A stretch of 64,000 nt of DNA from positions 62,001-126,000 of the forward strand of contig UCNE01000014.1 of NCBI GenBank assembly GCA_900473685.1. The letters run 5' to 3'. This stretch comes from Hyphomicrobiales bacterium. GTDB taxonomy: Bacteria; Pseudomonadota; Alphaproteobacteria; Rhizobiales; Rhizobiaceae. The notes beneath the pieces are model-generated. The model was not told the origin of the DNA and did no database searches. It saw only the letters and a program-made list of their open reading frames with translations. Below, in pieces: positions 44,091 through 53,310 of this stretch. Within the stretch, counting starts at the first letter, position 1, and each line of letters opens with the position of its first letter. The position numbers were made by a program, and so were the translations under genes.

Positions 44091-44272
44091 GCCAGTCCCA
44101 ACTCACCCCAACCATGTTGCAACGCACATTTGCATATGCGGGGAGCGGCGCAAAGGCTACCCCGGCAAAGACCGGCGTAATGCGCCGCGCCGTGCTGTCG
44201 CACCTCTATCCGAACAGAACCCGGGGCGCAGTGCCAAATGCGGCACAGTCGGCAAAATTTCACGCGCAAATC

Positions 44273-44306
44273 TTGAAAAGACCGGTAAGGAATGCGGATG
44301 TATAAT
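44273..44306 (+). promoter_or_regulatory. Candidate promoter for the cysQ-like gene
   Basis: A perfect TATAAT lies at 44301-44306, 55 bases before the GTG start. The nearest -35-like TTGAAA (44273-44278) is 22 bases upstream, which is too far for a normal spacer, so only the -10 is suggestive. Confidence 0.3.
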
Positions 44307-44360
44307 CCCTGGTAGAGATGTTGGAACTCAACGTCCTCACGCAATTTGGAGAGCAAGGCC

Positions 44361-45167
44361 GTGGACGGCGGGAAGACACTGGAAGCACAGATGCTCGACA
44401 TTCTGGAAAGAGCGGCGGTGGTTGCGGGGAAAGCGATCCTCGACATCTATCATGCCGGACCGGAAGTCAGCTACAAGCCTGACTGTTCCCCCGTCACCGA
44501 TGCCGACGAGAGCGCCGAGAAGATCATTCTCGACATCCTGGCTGCAGCTTTCCCTGATATCCCGGTTGTGGCCGAAGAAGCGGTTGCCGCCGGTCACATC
44601 CCGGATATTGACGGCAAGTCGTTCTTCCTGGTTGACCCGCTCGACGGCACGAAGGAATTCGTCGGCCGCAACGACGATTTCACCGTCAACATTGCGCTGA
44701 TCGAAAAGGGTGAACCGATCGCGGGCGTCGTCTACGCCCCGGCACTCGGCATTCTCTACGCAGCCACCCGCAACAAGGCAAAAAAGTCCGTCGTTTCCGC
44801 CCATCACGACGTCGGTCCACCGGTCATCATTGGCTGTCGAAGCCGCGGCGACAGGCTGGTGGCCTTGGCCAGCCGCTCGCATAACAGCCAGGAAACCATC
44901 GCCTATCTCGCAGAGCATGGCATTACCGACTATGAAGCGATCGGCTCGTCGCTGAAATTCTGTCTCCTGGCCGAAGGGCTGGCCGACATCTATCCGCGGC
45001 TGAGCCGGACCATGGAATGGGATACCGCCGCGGGAGACGCGGTTCTGCGCGCAGCCGGCGGCGAGACCGTAACCATGGACGGCAATCCGCTCATCTATGG
45101 CAAGCGCAACCAGACATCCGACGTCGATTTCGCCAACCCGCATTTCGTCTCGCGCGGCAAGGACTGA
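44361..45167 (+). CDS. cysQ: 3'(2'),5'-bisphosphate nucleotidase CysQ-like / inositol-monophosphatase family
   Basis: This 268-residue phosphatase has the metal sites of the Li-sensitive family: the VTDADESAE region, VAEEA, VDPLDGTKEFVGR and the C-terminal MEWDTAAGDAVLRAAGG. TKEF after DPLDG is characteristic of CysQ. It removes 3'-phosphate from PAP and related nucleotides in sulfur assimilation. The GTG at 44361 was chosen because GGAG lies 9 bases before it; TTG at 44346 and ATG at 44391 are alternatives. It is divergent from soxB. Confidence 0.9.
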   Translation: MDGGKTLEAQMLDILERAAVVAGKAILDIYHAGPEVSYKPDCSPVTDADESAEKIILDILAAAFPDIPVVAEEAVAAGHIPDIDGKSFFLVDPLDGTKEFVGRNDDFTVNIALIEKGEPIAGVVYAPALGILYAATRNKAKKSVVSAHHDVGPPVIIGCRSRGDRLVALASRSHNSQETIAYLAEHGITDYEAIGSSLKFCLLAEGLADIYPRLSRTMEWDTAAGDAVLRAAGGETVTMDGNPLIYGKRNQTSDVDFANPHFVSRGKD

Positions 45168-45309
45168 TAGAAATCCTCGCGAGATGCGGGGATGAACGGG
45201 CATGCGCAGCCCCAATCTGCCTTTTGAAACAAGGCCACGGCGGCCTCCGTGTCCCCGGCGTTCTCTCCTCAGGTACCCTTCTCCTCACCCGCAAAGGAGA
45301 ATGGACCCG

Positions 45310-46341
45310 ATGAGCGAAACAACCGTCAACCTGGAACTGCCCTACATCCTGCCGTCGCAGGCGCAAAAACACGTCACCCACAATGAAGCCCTGCAGCGTC
45401 TCGACGCCCTGACACAGTTGACGATCACCGCTTCATTGTCGGTCCCGCCATCCGATCCGCAGGAGGGCACCTGTTTCAATATCACGGCGTCACCGGCGGC
45501 GGCCTGGGCCGGAAAGAGCGGCAAGCTTGCCTTCCGCCAGGACGGCGACTGGATCTTCATCACCCCGAAGGACGGCTGGCGTGGCTGGTTTGCGGCCGAG
45601 GACAAGTTGAAAATTCACAACGGCAGCGACTGGGCCACCTTCGACGCGATCGGCATACCGGCATTTATCGGCATCAACACCACCGCCGACGCTACCAACC
45701 GGCTCGCGGTGGCCGCCGCTGCCACGCTGCTGACCCACGAGGGCAACGGCCATCAGATCAAGATCAACAAGGCAGCGGCAGGCGATACGGCAAGCCTGCT
45801 GTTCCAGACGGGCTGGTCTGGCCGTGCGGAAATGGGGCTGACCGGCTCGAACGAATTCGCCGTCAAGGTCAGCGCCAACGGCACCACCTGGAAATCGGCG
45901 TTGAGCATCACCGAGCAAGGCCAGGTCAGCATGCCGCAGCGGCCCTTGGTGCGGGCCACGCGTGGCGGAGGCGTGCTGACACCGGCCTCCGGTTCGCAAA
46001 CCGGCTTTTCGACGCTCAGCGTCAATCAGGGCGGCTTCACCCTCGGCACAACTGTTGCCGGTGGGGGCAGCCGATTGATCGTGCCAGTCGCTGGCCCCTA
46101 TCTGATCTGCCTTGGCGTCGAGGCCAATCCCGCCGGCGCCTTTTCCGTTACCGTCAAGGTCAATGGAACAACGGTCGTCGCCAGCATCAACGACAATGAT
46201 CCGGCCTCCGCATCCTACGGCAATTGCACCATCGGCATGGCGATCCTCAACGCCGGCGACTGGCTGGTGCTGGAACATACGGGAACCACGCCGCTCGATT
46301 TTGCCTATGACAAGACCGAGTTGACGGTGGTGATGCTGTAA
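45310..46341 (+). CDS. DUF2793 protein with C-terminal jelly-roll-like domain (tail-fibre-like)
   Basis: This 343-residue protein begins MSETTVNLELPYILPSQAQK, the start of DUF2793 (LPYILPSQAQKHVTHNEALQ, then RQDGDWIFITPKDGWRGW). The C-terminal 130 residues are beta-rich and Gly/Thr-rich (GSQTGFSTLSVNQGGFTLG to AILNAGDWLVLEHTG), resembling C1q/TNF-like trimeric caps of phage fibres. No secretion signal is seen. The ATG at 45310 has AAGGAG at good spacing; one at 45301 is too close to it. DUF2793 proteins are found with phage-derived particles, including gene transfer agents. No other phage gene is nearby. It is convergent with the RND pump. Confidence 0.8.
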   Translation: MSETTVNLELPYILPSQAQKHVTHNEALQRLDALTQLTITASLSVPPSDPQEGTCFNITASPAAAWAGKSGKLAFRQDGDWIFITPKDGWRGWFAAEDKLKIHNGSDWATFDAIGIPAFIGINTTADATNRLAVAAAATLLTHEGNGHQIKINKAAAGDTASLLFQTGWSGRAEMGLTGSNEFAVKVSANGTTWKSALSITEQGQVSMPQRPLVRATRGGGVLTPASGSQTGFSTLSVNQGGFTLGTTVAGGGSRLIVPVAGPYLICLGVEANPAGAFSVTVKVNGTTVVASINDNDPASASYGNCTIGMAILNAGDWLVLEHTGTTPLDFAYDKTELTVVML

Positions 46342-46346
46342 AATTC

Positions 46347-49300
46347 CTAAACCGGAACAGCATCATCCGTGGTCGCGACCGCCGATCCTTCCAGCGTGAC
46401 TTCCTCGGTCTTTTCCGGCGGCTTAATGCGGAACCAGGTAAGGTACAGCGCTGGCAGGAAGAGCAGCGTCAGGACGGTACCGACGATGATGCCGCCCATC
46501 ATGGCGTAAGCCATCGGCCCCCAGAAGATTTCCCGGGCAATCGGGATCAGCGCCAGGCTGGCGGCAGCCGCCGTCAGCATGATCGGCCGCATCCGGTGCT
46601 CGGTCGCCTCCTGCACCGCCTGCCAGGGCGCAACGCCCTCGGTGCGCAGATGTTCGATCTGCACCACCAGGATCACCGAGTTTCGAATGAGGATGCCGAT
46701 CAGCGCCAGAATGCCGAGAATGGCGACAAAACCCATCGGCGAATTGCTGGACAGCAAGGCCGCCACGACCCCGATCAGCGCCAGCGGCGCCACGGCAAAG
46801 ACCAGGAACAGCCGCGAAAAACTTTGCAGCTGGATCATCAGGATCGTCGCCATCACGAACAGCATCAAGGGCACGACGGCGGCGATCGGCGCCTGGCTCT
46901 TACCGCTCTCCTCGACGCTGCCGCCGACATCGATCTTGTATCCGGGCGGCAGTTTTTCCGCAAAAGCGTTCACGTCCTTGGAGAGTTGCGCGACGATCGT
47001 CGCCGGCTGTGTCGCGTCGAGAATACCCGCCTTGACGGTGAGCGTCGGCAAGCGCGAGCGGCGCCAGACAACCGGTTGCTCCATCTCGTAGCGGAAGCTT
47101 GCAACGGCGGCGAGCGGCACGGAATTGCCATTGGTGCCAGGCAGCTGCAAGTCGCGCAGCAACTCGATCGACTGCCGCTCCGACGCCTTGGCGCGGGCAA
47201 CGACATTGATCAGGTAGATATCGTCGCGGACCTGCGTCACGGTCGTTCCACCAACAATGCCATTCAGAGCCGAAGCGATATCCTGCGAGGTGACGCCAAG
47301 CTGGCGCGCCTTGTCCTGCAGCACATCCACCTTGATGACGCGGGCCGGCTCGTTCCAGTCACAGACGACATCGCCAAGCAGCGGATTGCGGCCGAGAACG
47401 CTGCCAAGTTCGAGCGCGTGCTCGCGAACCTTGCCGATATCCGGACCACTCAGCCTGTACTGCACCGGCCGCCCGACCGGTGGACCAATATCCAGGAGCT
47501 TCACATAGGCATCGGTGCCGACGAAGGTCTCCTTCAGATATTTCTGCAGGTCGGCGCGCAGTCTGTCGCGCACCTCCAGGCTCTTGGTGACGATGATCGT
47601 CTGGCCGAACGACGTATCTGGCGGCTGGACATCGAACGACAGAACGAAGCGCACGGCACCCTGCCCGACATAGGTCGACCAGCGCTCTACATCGGGATTG
47701 CCGGCAAGCTTGTCCTTTTCGAATTTTGCCATCTGCGCATTGGTCTCGGTAATCGAAGAATTTTGCGGCAGCGACCAGTCGACGATCAGCTCGAGACGGT
47801 CGGAGGACGGGAAGAACTGCTGCTGGACCTTGGTCATGCCGAACAGCGACAGGCCAAAGACCAGCATCGTCAAGGCAATCGTCGTCCATTTCCAGCGCAT
47901 GCACCAGCCAAGCAGGCTGGAGAAAGACCGTGCAAGACGGCCCTTTTGCTCATGATGCTGCTTCATGGTTTTCGGCAGGATGGTAACGCCGAGCAACGGC
48001 GCGAACACCACCGCGACGATCCACGACACCACCAGCGAAACGGCGATGACGACGAACAGGGTGAAGGTAAATTCACCGGCGGCGCTGTTGTTGAGGCCAA
48101 CCGGAATGAAGCTGGCGACAGTGACCAGCGTGCCCGTCAGCATCGGAAACGCCGTCGACGTATAGACATAGGTCGCCGCATTGCGCAGTGAATCGCCGGC
48201 CTCTAGCCGCGCCACCATCATCTCCACCGCAATCATCGCGTCATCGACGAGAAGCCCCAGTGCGATGATCAATGCACCGAGCGAAATGCGTTGCAGCGAA
48301 ATGTCGAAATAGGACATGACGACGAAGGTGATGGCCAGCGTCAGCGGGATCGACAAGGCAACCACAAGGCCCGCCCGGACACCGAGACTGACGAAGCTGA
48401 CGAGAAGAACGATGATGACGGCCTCTGCGAGGCCACGAGTGAAGCCCGACACTGCCTCCTCGACGATCAGCGGCTGATCGGAAACCAGATGAACGCCAAC
48501 GCCGACCGGCAGTTCCGCCTCGACCTGCTTGATCTTTTCCTCGACGTGATCGCCGAATTCCAGAAGATTGGCGCCCTGCTTCATGCCGATGGCAAGGCCG
48601 ATCGCCGGCTGGCCGTTGTAGCGGAAAAGCGCCGACGGCGGGTCGGTATAGCCTCTTGTAATCGTGGCAATATCGGTGAGGCGGAAGAAACGGTTGTTGA
48701 CCTGCAGATTGACCGCACGCAGGCTGTCTTCCGACGAAAACTGGCCGTTGACGCGAACGCTGACACGCTCTCCCTTTGCCTGCACGACACCCGAAGGCGC
48801 AATCGCGTTCTGTGCCTGCAGCGTGGCAACCACATCGTTCTGGTTGATGCCGAGTGCTGCCAACTGCCGTGTCGAGAACTCAAGATAGATCACCTCGTCC
48901 TGCGCACCGACGATATCGACCTTGCCGATATTCGGAACCGTCAGAATTTCCCGCCGCGCAGTCTCGACATAGTCACGCAATTGCCGTTGGGTCAGCCCAT
49001 CGGAGGTGAACGCATAGATATTGCCGAACACGTCGCCGAAGCGGTCGTTGAAGCTCGGCCCGACGACGCCGGACGGAAACTGGCCGTGAATATCGGCGAT
49101 CATGTTGCGCACGGTCACCCAGATGGACGCAACATCTCGCGCCTTCGTCGTATCCTTGAGATTGACGAAGACCAGCGTCTGGCCCGGTGTCGTCATGCTG
49201 CGCGTGTAGTCGAGCGATTCCAGTTCCTCGAGCTTGCGCTCGATCCGTTCCGTCACCTGGCGGGTCGTTTCCTCCACCGAGGCGCCCGGCCATTGCGCCG

Positions 49301-49451
49301 AAATCGTCATCGTCTTGATGGTAAAGGAAGGATCTTCCTCGCGGCCGAGGCTCAGGTAGGAGAAGAAACCGAGCAGGCCGAAGACGATCATGAAATACCA
49401 GACCATCGATGCGTGATCGAGCGCCCAGTCCGACAGATTGAACTTCTTCAT
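46347..49451 (-). CDS. RND efflux transporter permease (TriC-like)
   Basis: This 1034-residue RND pump has the N-terminal ALDHASMVWYFMIVFGLLGF anchor, the SLGREEDPSFTIKTM block, two periplasmic loops and 12 membrane spans. The DD pair is in ALGLLVDDAMIAVEMMVARLE of TM4. It belongs to the branch whose pumps work with two adaptors, here encoded immediately upstream with 4-base overlaps. Substrate unknown; TriABC of Pseudomonas exports triclosan. No outer-membrane channel gene is nearby. Confidence 0.93.
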   Translation of the reverse strand: MKKFNLSDWALDHASMVWYFMIVFGLLGFFSYLSLGREEDPSFTIKTMTISAQWPGASVEETTRQVTERIERKLEELESLDYTRSMTTPGQTLVFVNLKDTTKARDVASIWVTVRNMIADIHGQFPSGVVGPSFNDRFGDVFGNIYAFTSDGLTQRQLRDYVETARREILTVPNIGKVDIVGAQDEVIYLEFSTRQLAALGINQNDVVATLQAQNAIAPSGVVQAKGERVSVRVNGQFSSEDSLRAVNLQVNNRFFRLTDIATITRGYTDPPSALFRYNGQPAIGLAIGMKQGANLLEFGDHVEEKIKQVEAELPVGVGVHLVSDQPLIVEEAVSGFTRGLAEAVIIVLLVSFVSLGVRAGLVVALSIPLTLAITFVVMSYFDISLQRISLGALIIALGLLVDDAMIAVEMMVARLEAGDSLRNAATYVYTSTAFPMLTGTLVTVASFIPVGLNNSAAGEFTFTLFVVIAVSLVVSWIVAVVFAPLLGVTILPKTMKQHHEQKGRLARSFSSLLGWCMRWKWTTIALTMLVFGLSLFGMTKVQQQFFPSSDRLELIVDWSLPQNSSITETNAQMAKFEKDKLAGNPDVERWSTYVGQGAVRFVLSFDVQPPDTSFGQTIIVTKSLEVRDRLRADLQKYLKETFVGTDAYVKLLDIGPPVGRPVQYRLSGPDIGKVREHALELGSVLGRNPLLGDVVCDWNEPARVIKVDVLQDKARQLGVTSQDIASALNGIVGGTTVTQVRDDIYLINVVARAKASERQSIELLRDLQLPGTNGNSVPLAAVASFRYEMEQPVVWRRSRLPTLTVKAGILDATQPATIVAQLSKDVNAFAEKLPPGYKIDVGGSVEESGKSQAPIAAVVPLMLFVMATILMIQLQSFSRLFLVFAVAPLALIGVVAALLSSNSPMGFVAILGILALIGILIRNSVILVVQIEHLRTEGVAPWQAVQEATEHRMRPIMLTAAAASLALIPIAREIFWGPMAYAMMGGIIVGTVLTLLFLPALYLTWFRIKPPEKTEEVTLEGSAVATTDDAVPV

Positions 49452-50527
49452 GACTGCGCCCCGTCTGCAACGTTGACCTTCTGGCCTTCTTCCAGGCTGT
49501 GGACACCGGCCGTTATGACACGCATGCCGACATCGATGCCTGACGTGATGACGATCCCGTTGCCCGCCTGCTGCCCGGTGACCACTTCGCGTGACTTGAC
49601 CGTGCCGCCACTCTCATCGACCACCCAGACAAAGGATTTGCCGTCACGCACAAGGATGGCCGTCGCCGGCAATACCAGCTGTTCGACCAGTGCTTCCTTG
49701 AGAGTGGCGGTGATCGTGGTTCCCAGCCGGAAGGCCGATGGCGGGTTTTCAAGCGCAATCTTGACCCGGCGTGTCCGGGTCGCCGGATCCGCAGCCGGTG
49801 CAACCTCCCGGACCTTGCCGGTGACCGTCATGGCAGGATCGATCTGCAGCGAGACCAGAAATGGCGTGCCGAGCGGCAAAAGCGCGTTGCCGTCGGGAAC
49901 GTCCACCACGGCATCGCGGGCATCGGGCCGGGCAACCGTCACGACGGCGGCACCGGCGGCGACAACCTGGCCGACTTCTGCCCCGGTCTGCGTGACCACA
50001 CCGTCGAAGGCCGCCTTGACCTGCGCATAGGAAAGCTGCTCCTCGGCCTTCGACAGCGCCGCGCGCGACTGGACGACCGACGCTTCTGCCGCCGCACTCG
50101 CCTGTTCGGTGCTTTCCACGGACGCCTGCGTTTCGGTGCCGATCTTGAACAGTGCCCGCGTGCGCCGTTCGACCGAAACGGCATTGGCAAACGTCGCCTC
50201 CGCATTTGCCAGATCGGCCCGCGCCGACCCGACGGCCAGTTCCAGCGCTGTCGGGTCGAGTGCGGCCAGCAACTGGCCGCTGGTCACCGTGTCGCCGGTA
50301 TCGACATCCCGGGCAACCAGCAGGCCGGTGACACGAGGCCCGAAGACAGTCTGGACCTTTGGCTGCACGGTGCCGGCGAAGCTTGGCGCGGGCAGACTCT
50401 GTGACACGACGATTTGCGAGAGCACCGGCCGGATTGCCGGCTGGCTCTCCTCTTCCTTGCCCTGGCAACCGGCCAGCACCGCAAGCAGGAAGGGTGCAAC
50501 GAGCAGACCTCGCGATATCCGGTTCAT
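49448..50527 (-). CDS. RND efflux adaptor lipoprotein (second, TriB-like)
   Basis: This 359-residue membrane-fusion protein has a lipoprotein signal (LLVAPFLLAVLAGCQG; Cys after LAG). The lipoyl half VFGPRVTGLLVARDVDTGDTV, an alpha-hairpin (about 95-160), the second lipoyl half KAAFDGVVTQTGAEVGQVV and barrel domains follow. It overlaps the pump start and the preceding adaptor stop by ATGA each, so the three are translationally coupled. The start at 50527 gives a clean lipobox. Confidence 0.92.
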   Translation of the reverse strand: MNRISRGLLVAPFLLAVLAGCQGKEEESQPAIRPVLSQIVVSQSLPAPSFAGTVQPKVQTVFGPRVTGLLVARDVDTGDTVTSGQLLAALDPTALELAVGSARADLANAEATFANAVSVERRTRALFKIGTETQASVESTEQASAAAEASVVQSRAALSKAEEQLSYAQVKAAFDGVVTQTGAEVGQVVAAGAAVVTVARPDARDAVVDVPDGNALLPLGTPFLVSLQIDPAMTVTGKVREVAPAADPATRTRRVKIALENPPSAFRLGTTITATLKEALVEQLVLPATAILVRDGKSFVWVVDESGGTVKSREVVTGQQAGNGIVITSGIDVGMRVITAGVHSLEEGQKVNVADGAQS

Positions 50528-51621
50528 TTCGCCTGTTCCTTGATGACGTCGACAACCTGGCCGGGGCGCAGCATCTTCCCCCCCTCGGTGACCACGGCTT
50601 CGCCCTTGGCAATCCCATCGGACACAAGAACGCTGCCCGTCTCGTAGGCGGCGATCGTCACCGGCTTGCGGTTGACCGTGCTGTCGGTGCTGTTGACCAC
50701 CCAGACCGCCGGCTTTCCGTCCTGCGCCGACAAGGATGTCCATGGCAGGACGATCAGCTTGGACGGTACCGAACTGGCAAACCCGATGACCGGAGCGCCG
50801 AGCGTCATGCGCTCCGGCGTCGTATCCATGGCGATCTTGACGCGCACGGTTCCCGTAGCCGTGTCGATCGTCGGCGAAATCTCGCCGATCCTTCCTTCTG
50901 TCTTGACCGAGGGATCGCTGACCAGTGCCAGTTGGATTTTCGGCTCTGCCGGTTTTTCGAACAGCAGAGATTCATAGACATCGAAGATCGCATCGCGGGG
51001 ACCATCCCGTGCGACGGAAAACATGGTTTGTGCGGCCTGGACCACCTGCCCCGTCTCGGCATTGCGCACGGTGACAATTCCGTCGGCATCAGCCTTGAGT
51101 TCTGTGTAGGACAACGCATCGCGGGATGTGCCGAGCAGCGCCTTTGCAGAATCCAGCGATCCTTGGGCAGTCTGCAAAGCCGTCTGTGCCTGATCAAAGG
51201 TCTCCTGTGTCGTCGAGTTCTTAGCCAGCAGCGATTTCTGCCGCTCGAAACCGGATGAGGCCTGGGTTACCTGCGCCTGTGCGGCCCGCACGGCGGCTTC
51301 GGCAGCCTCGACATCCGCCTTCTGTTCACTCGGATCGATACGGGCCAGAACCTCGCCAGCGGCGACATGCGATCCGACGTCCGCCAGCCATTCGGTTATC
51401 TGGCCGCTGACACGAAAGGAAAGATTGGTCTGGACATGGGCGACGACCTCGCCGGTCAGCGTCACCGTCTGCCGGTGATCGACGAATTCCGCATTCTGCG
51501 TCCGCACAGTCGTTCTTGCGGTTTCCGGGGGCTTCGTTTCGCCCTCGCAGGATGTCAGGGCCAAGGCCGCGAACGGTGCCAACCACCATCCGGACCGGAG
51601 GAGTTTCGGTCTTTCACTCAT
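50524..51621 (-). CDS. RND efflux adaptor lipoprotein (first, TriA-like)
   Basis: This 365-residue membrane-fusion protein has a lipobox-like LALTSCEG near residue 25, the lipoyl half LSFRVSGQITEWLADVGSHV, a long Ala/Gln-rich hairpin (about 90-165) and the second half DADGIVTVRNAETGQVV. It heads the three-gene efflux operon on the minus strand. The start at 51621 was preferred over one 12 codons earlier because it gives a normal lipoprotein signal; the ribosome site is weak in both cases. Confidence 0.9.
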   Translation of the reverse strand: MSERPKLLRSGWWLAPFAALALTSCEGETKPPETARTTVRTQNAEFVDHRQTVTLTGEVVAHVQTNLSFRVSGQITEWLADVGSHVAAGEVLARIDPSEQKADVEAAEAAVRAAQAQVTQASSGFERQKSLLAKNSTTQETFDQAQTALQTAQGSLDSAKALLGTSRDALSYTELKADADGIVTVRNAETGQVVQAAQTMFSVARDGPRDAIFDVYESLLFEKPAEPKIQLALVSDPSVKTEGRIGEISPTIDTATGTVRVKIAMDTTPERMTLGAPVIGFASSVPSKLIVLPWTSLSAQDGKPAVWVVNSTDSTVNRKPVTIAAYETGSVLVSDGIAKGEAVVTEGGKMLRPGQVVDVIKEQAK

Positions 51622-51873
51622 CTGCGCCCGCTCATTCCGATATTTAAGCCGAACCATTTAATGTGGCCCCTCAATATACGCGACCCACATCAATGACAAG
51701 CCGATGGGATCGACGGAAATCATTCGTTACACGATGAGCAAATTGCCCCTCGCCGCGCTCGCGGTCAGGGAGAGGCTATGCGGATTTTTTATGGAAGCAT
51801 AGTGAAAACCGTTGGTTGAGCCATAGTAGCGCAGCGGAACGGTCGAGCTGGAGAATGCCCGCAGAGAAATGAC

Positions 51874-52236
51874 TTACGCCGGATTGATCGATGCCGTAGC
51901 CAGAAGACCAGCCAGCGCACCTTGATCGAAGGGTTTGGTGATCCGGGGTATGTTGCGCAACGCGGGAGGGAAGACGAAATCGTCGGCATAACCGCTGACG
52001 AAACCGAAGGCCAGGCCACGTTCCATCAGAGTTCCAGCAAAATCGAAGCTCGTCTGTGAACCCAGATTGACGTCGAGAAGGGCAAAGTCGAAGCATTGCG
52101 CCGCCAGCAAAAGCTGAGCATCATCGACATTACAGGCAATCTCGACGTGATCGATACCGATCGATTTCAGAATATCCTCGGCTTCAAGGGCGATAATGAA
52201 ACTGTCTTCCAGCACCAGCACACGCTTGATTGACAC
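51874..52236 (-). CDS. Single-domain response regulator
   Basis: This protein of about 120 residues is a receiver domain alone: VLVLEDSFIIALEAEDIL (acidic pair E10-D11), phosphoacceptor in FALLDVNLGS (D55), FVSGYADDF with the Ser/Thr switch region and the Lys in ITKPFDQ (K101). There is no output domain; such proteins act as phosphorelay intermediates or on partner proteins. The GTG at 52236 gives a standard N-terminus just before the first strand; an earlier GTG at 52317 would add 27 residues. No kinase gene is adjacent, so its partner is unknown. Confidence 0.8.
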   Translation of the reverse strand: MSIKRVLVLEDSFIIALEAEDILKSIGIDHVEIACNVDDAQLLLAAQCFDFALLDVNLGSQTSFDFAGTLMERGLAFGFVSGYADDFVFPPALRNIPRITKPFDQGALAGLLATASINPA

Positions 52237-52392
52237 TGGAATTTCCGTAAGCGCCACCGATTGGGATCCTGTCTGCAAATCATCCGGCACTGCTCGAGCG
52301 CAGGCTTGCAAAGACACCTAGGACAAGACAGGGGCCGCGGCATTTAAATAAGACATGCCCCGGCGCGATATATCTTCCATGCGGCTGGTACT

Positions 52393-53148
52393 TCAGATGA
52401 AGGGCCGGTTCTTTTCGTGGTAACCGTCCCAGCCCGAAATCTTCATCAAGCCCTCGTCATCCAGAATATCGCAGCCGCGATCTGCCCAGCGAATGAGTTT
52501 GCGCTCGCCCAGCTTTTTCAACGTTTTGTTGGTGTGGACTATGGAAAGGCCAAGCGTGTCAGCCACATGCTGCTGCGTGATCGGGATCGACACACGCTCG
52601 CCCTTGAACAGATTGGTGGCCTTGGCCCGCTGATAGAGGAAAGCCAGCAGATAGGCCGCCCGCTCCAGGGCCGAGCGCCGCCCGATGCTCAGGAGGTTTT
52701 CATCGAGGATGCGTTCCTCCTGCGCCGCAATCCAGGTAAGATCATAGGCAAGATCGGGATAGCTGCGGTAGAGCATACCGAGTTTGTCGCGCTCGAAAAC
52801 ACAGAGCGTCACCGGCGACAGCGCCTCGACAGAATGCTGCATCTCGCCCATCAGGGTGCCCTGCAAACCGATCAAATCTCCGGGCATCATGTAGTTGAGG
52901 ATCTGGCGGCGGCCATCGTCGAGTGTCTTATAGCGAAAGCCCCAGCCGGACAGAACCGTGAACAGGTGGGCGCTGTGCGATCCCTCCACCAGGATCGTCG
53001 TCCCCGCATCGACGGCCAGCTCGCCGGATTTGAAATTTGACACGAACTCCAGTTCGTCCGGCTTGAACTCCCGGAAATGCGGCAGCGCCCTCAAGGGACA
53101 TTGTTCGCATGGCGTCTGCCGGTTGTTGCGGGTTTTTGGTGCGGCCAT
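52393..53148 (-). CDS. Crp/Fnr-family transcriptional regulator
   Basis: This 251-residue protein has an N-terminal TPCEQCPLRALPHF with a CxxC pair, a cyclic-nucleotide-binding-type barrel (about 35-140; VLSGWGFRYKTLDDGRRQIL, MMPGDLIGLQGTLMG) and a C-terminal winged helix-turn-helix (ITQQHVADTLGLSIVHTNKTLKKLGE). Only two N-terminal cysteines are present, so an oxygen-sensing 4Fe-4S cluster as in FNR is not supported. The ATG at 53148 has a GAGGA site. It diverges from the SDR gene, which it may regulate. Confidence 0.9.
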   Translation of the reverse strand: MAAPKTRNNRQTPCEQCPLRALPHFREFKPDELEFVSNFKSGELAVDAGTTILVEGSHSAHLFTVLSGWGFRYKTLDDGRRQILNYMMPGDLIGLQGTLMGEMQHSVEALSPVTLCVFERDKLGMLYRSYPDLAYDLTWIAAQEERILDENLLSIGRRSALERAAYLLAFLYQRAKATNLFKGERVSIPITQQHVADTLGLSIVHTNKTLKKLGERKLIRWADRGCDILDDEGLMKISGWDGYHEKNRPFI

Positions 53149-53310
53149 TGATGTCCTCTGCGGCAATATCTGGATCAGAAATCGGGAGTGCGTATTTCCT
53201 TGAAAATTAGGGCCGGATATTTTCTCGGCAAGAGGAACGCCGGCGGCATGGTGGACTTCTCCGCCCGGCTTACCTAGTTTTCAATCCAGAACCACGCCCT
53301 CGAAAATGAG

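Noticed and set aside
46596-50030. Long plus-strand open frames opposite the RND pump and adaptor genes
   Set aside because: They are shadow frames of a well-recognised three-gene efflux operon with 4-base overlaps.
52393-53148. Oxygen-sensing FNR with a 4Fe-4S cluster
   Set aside because: Only a CxxC pair is seen at the N-terminus; the set of four ligand cysteines is absent.
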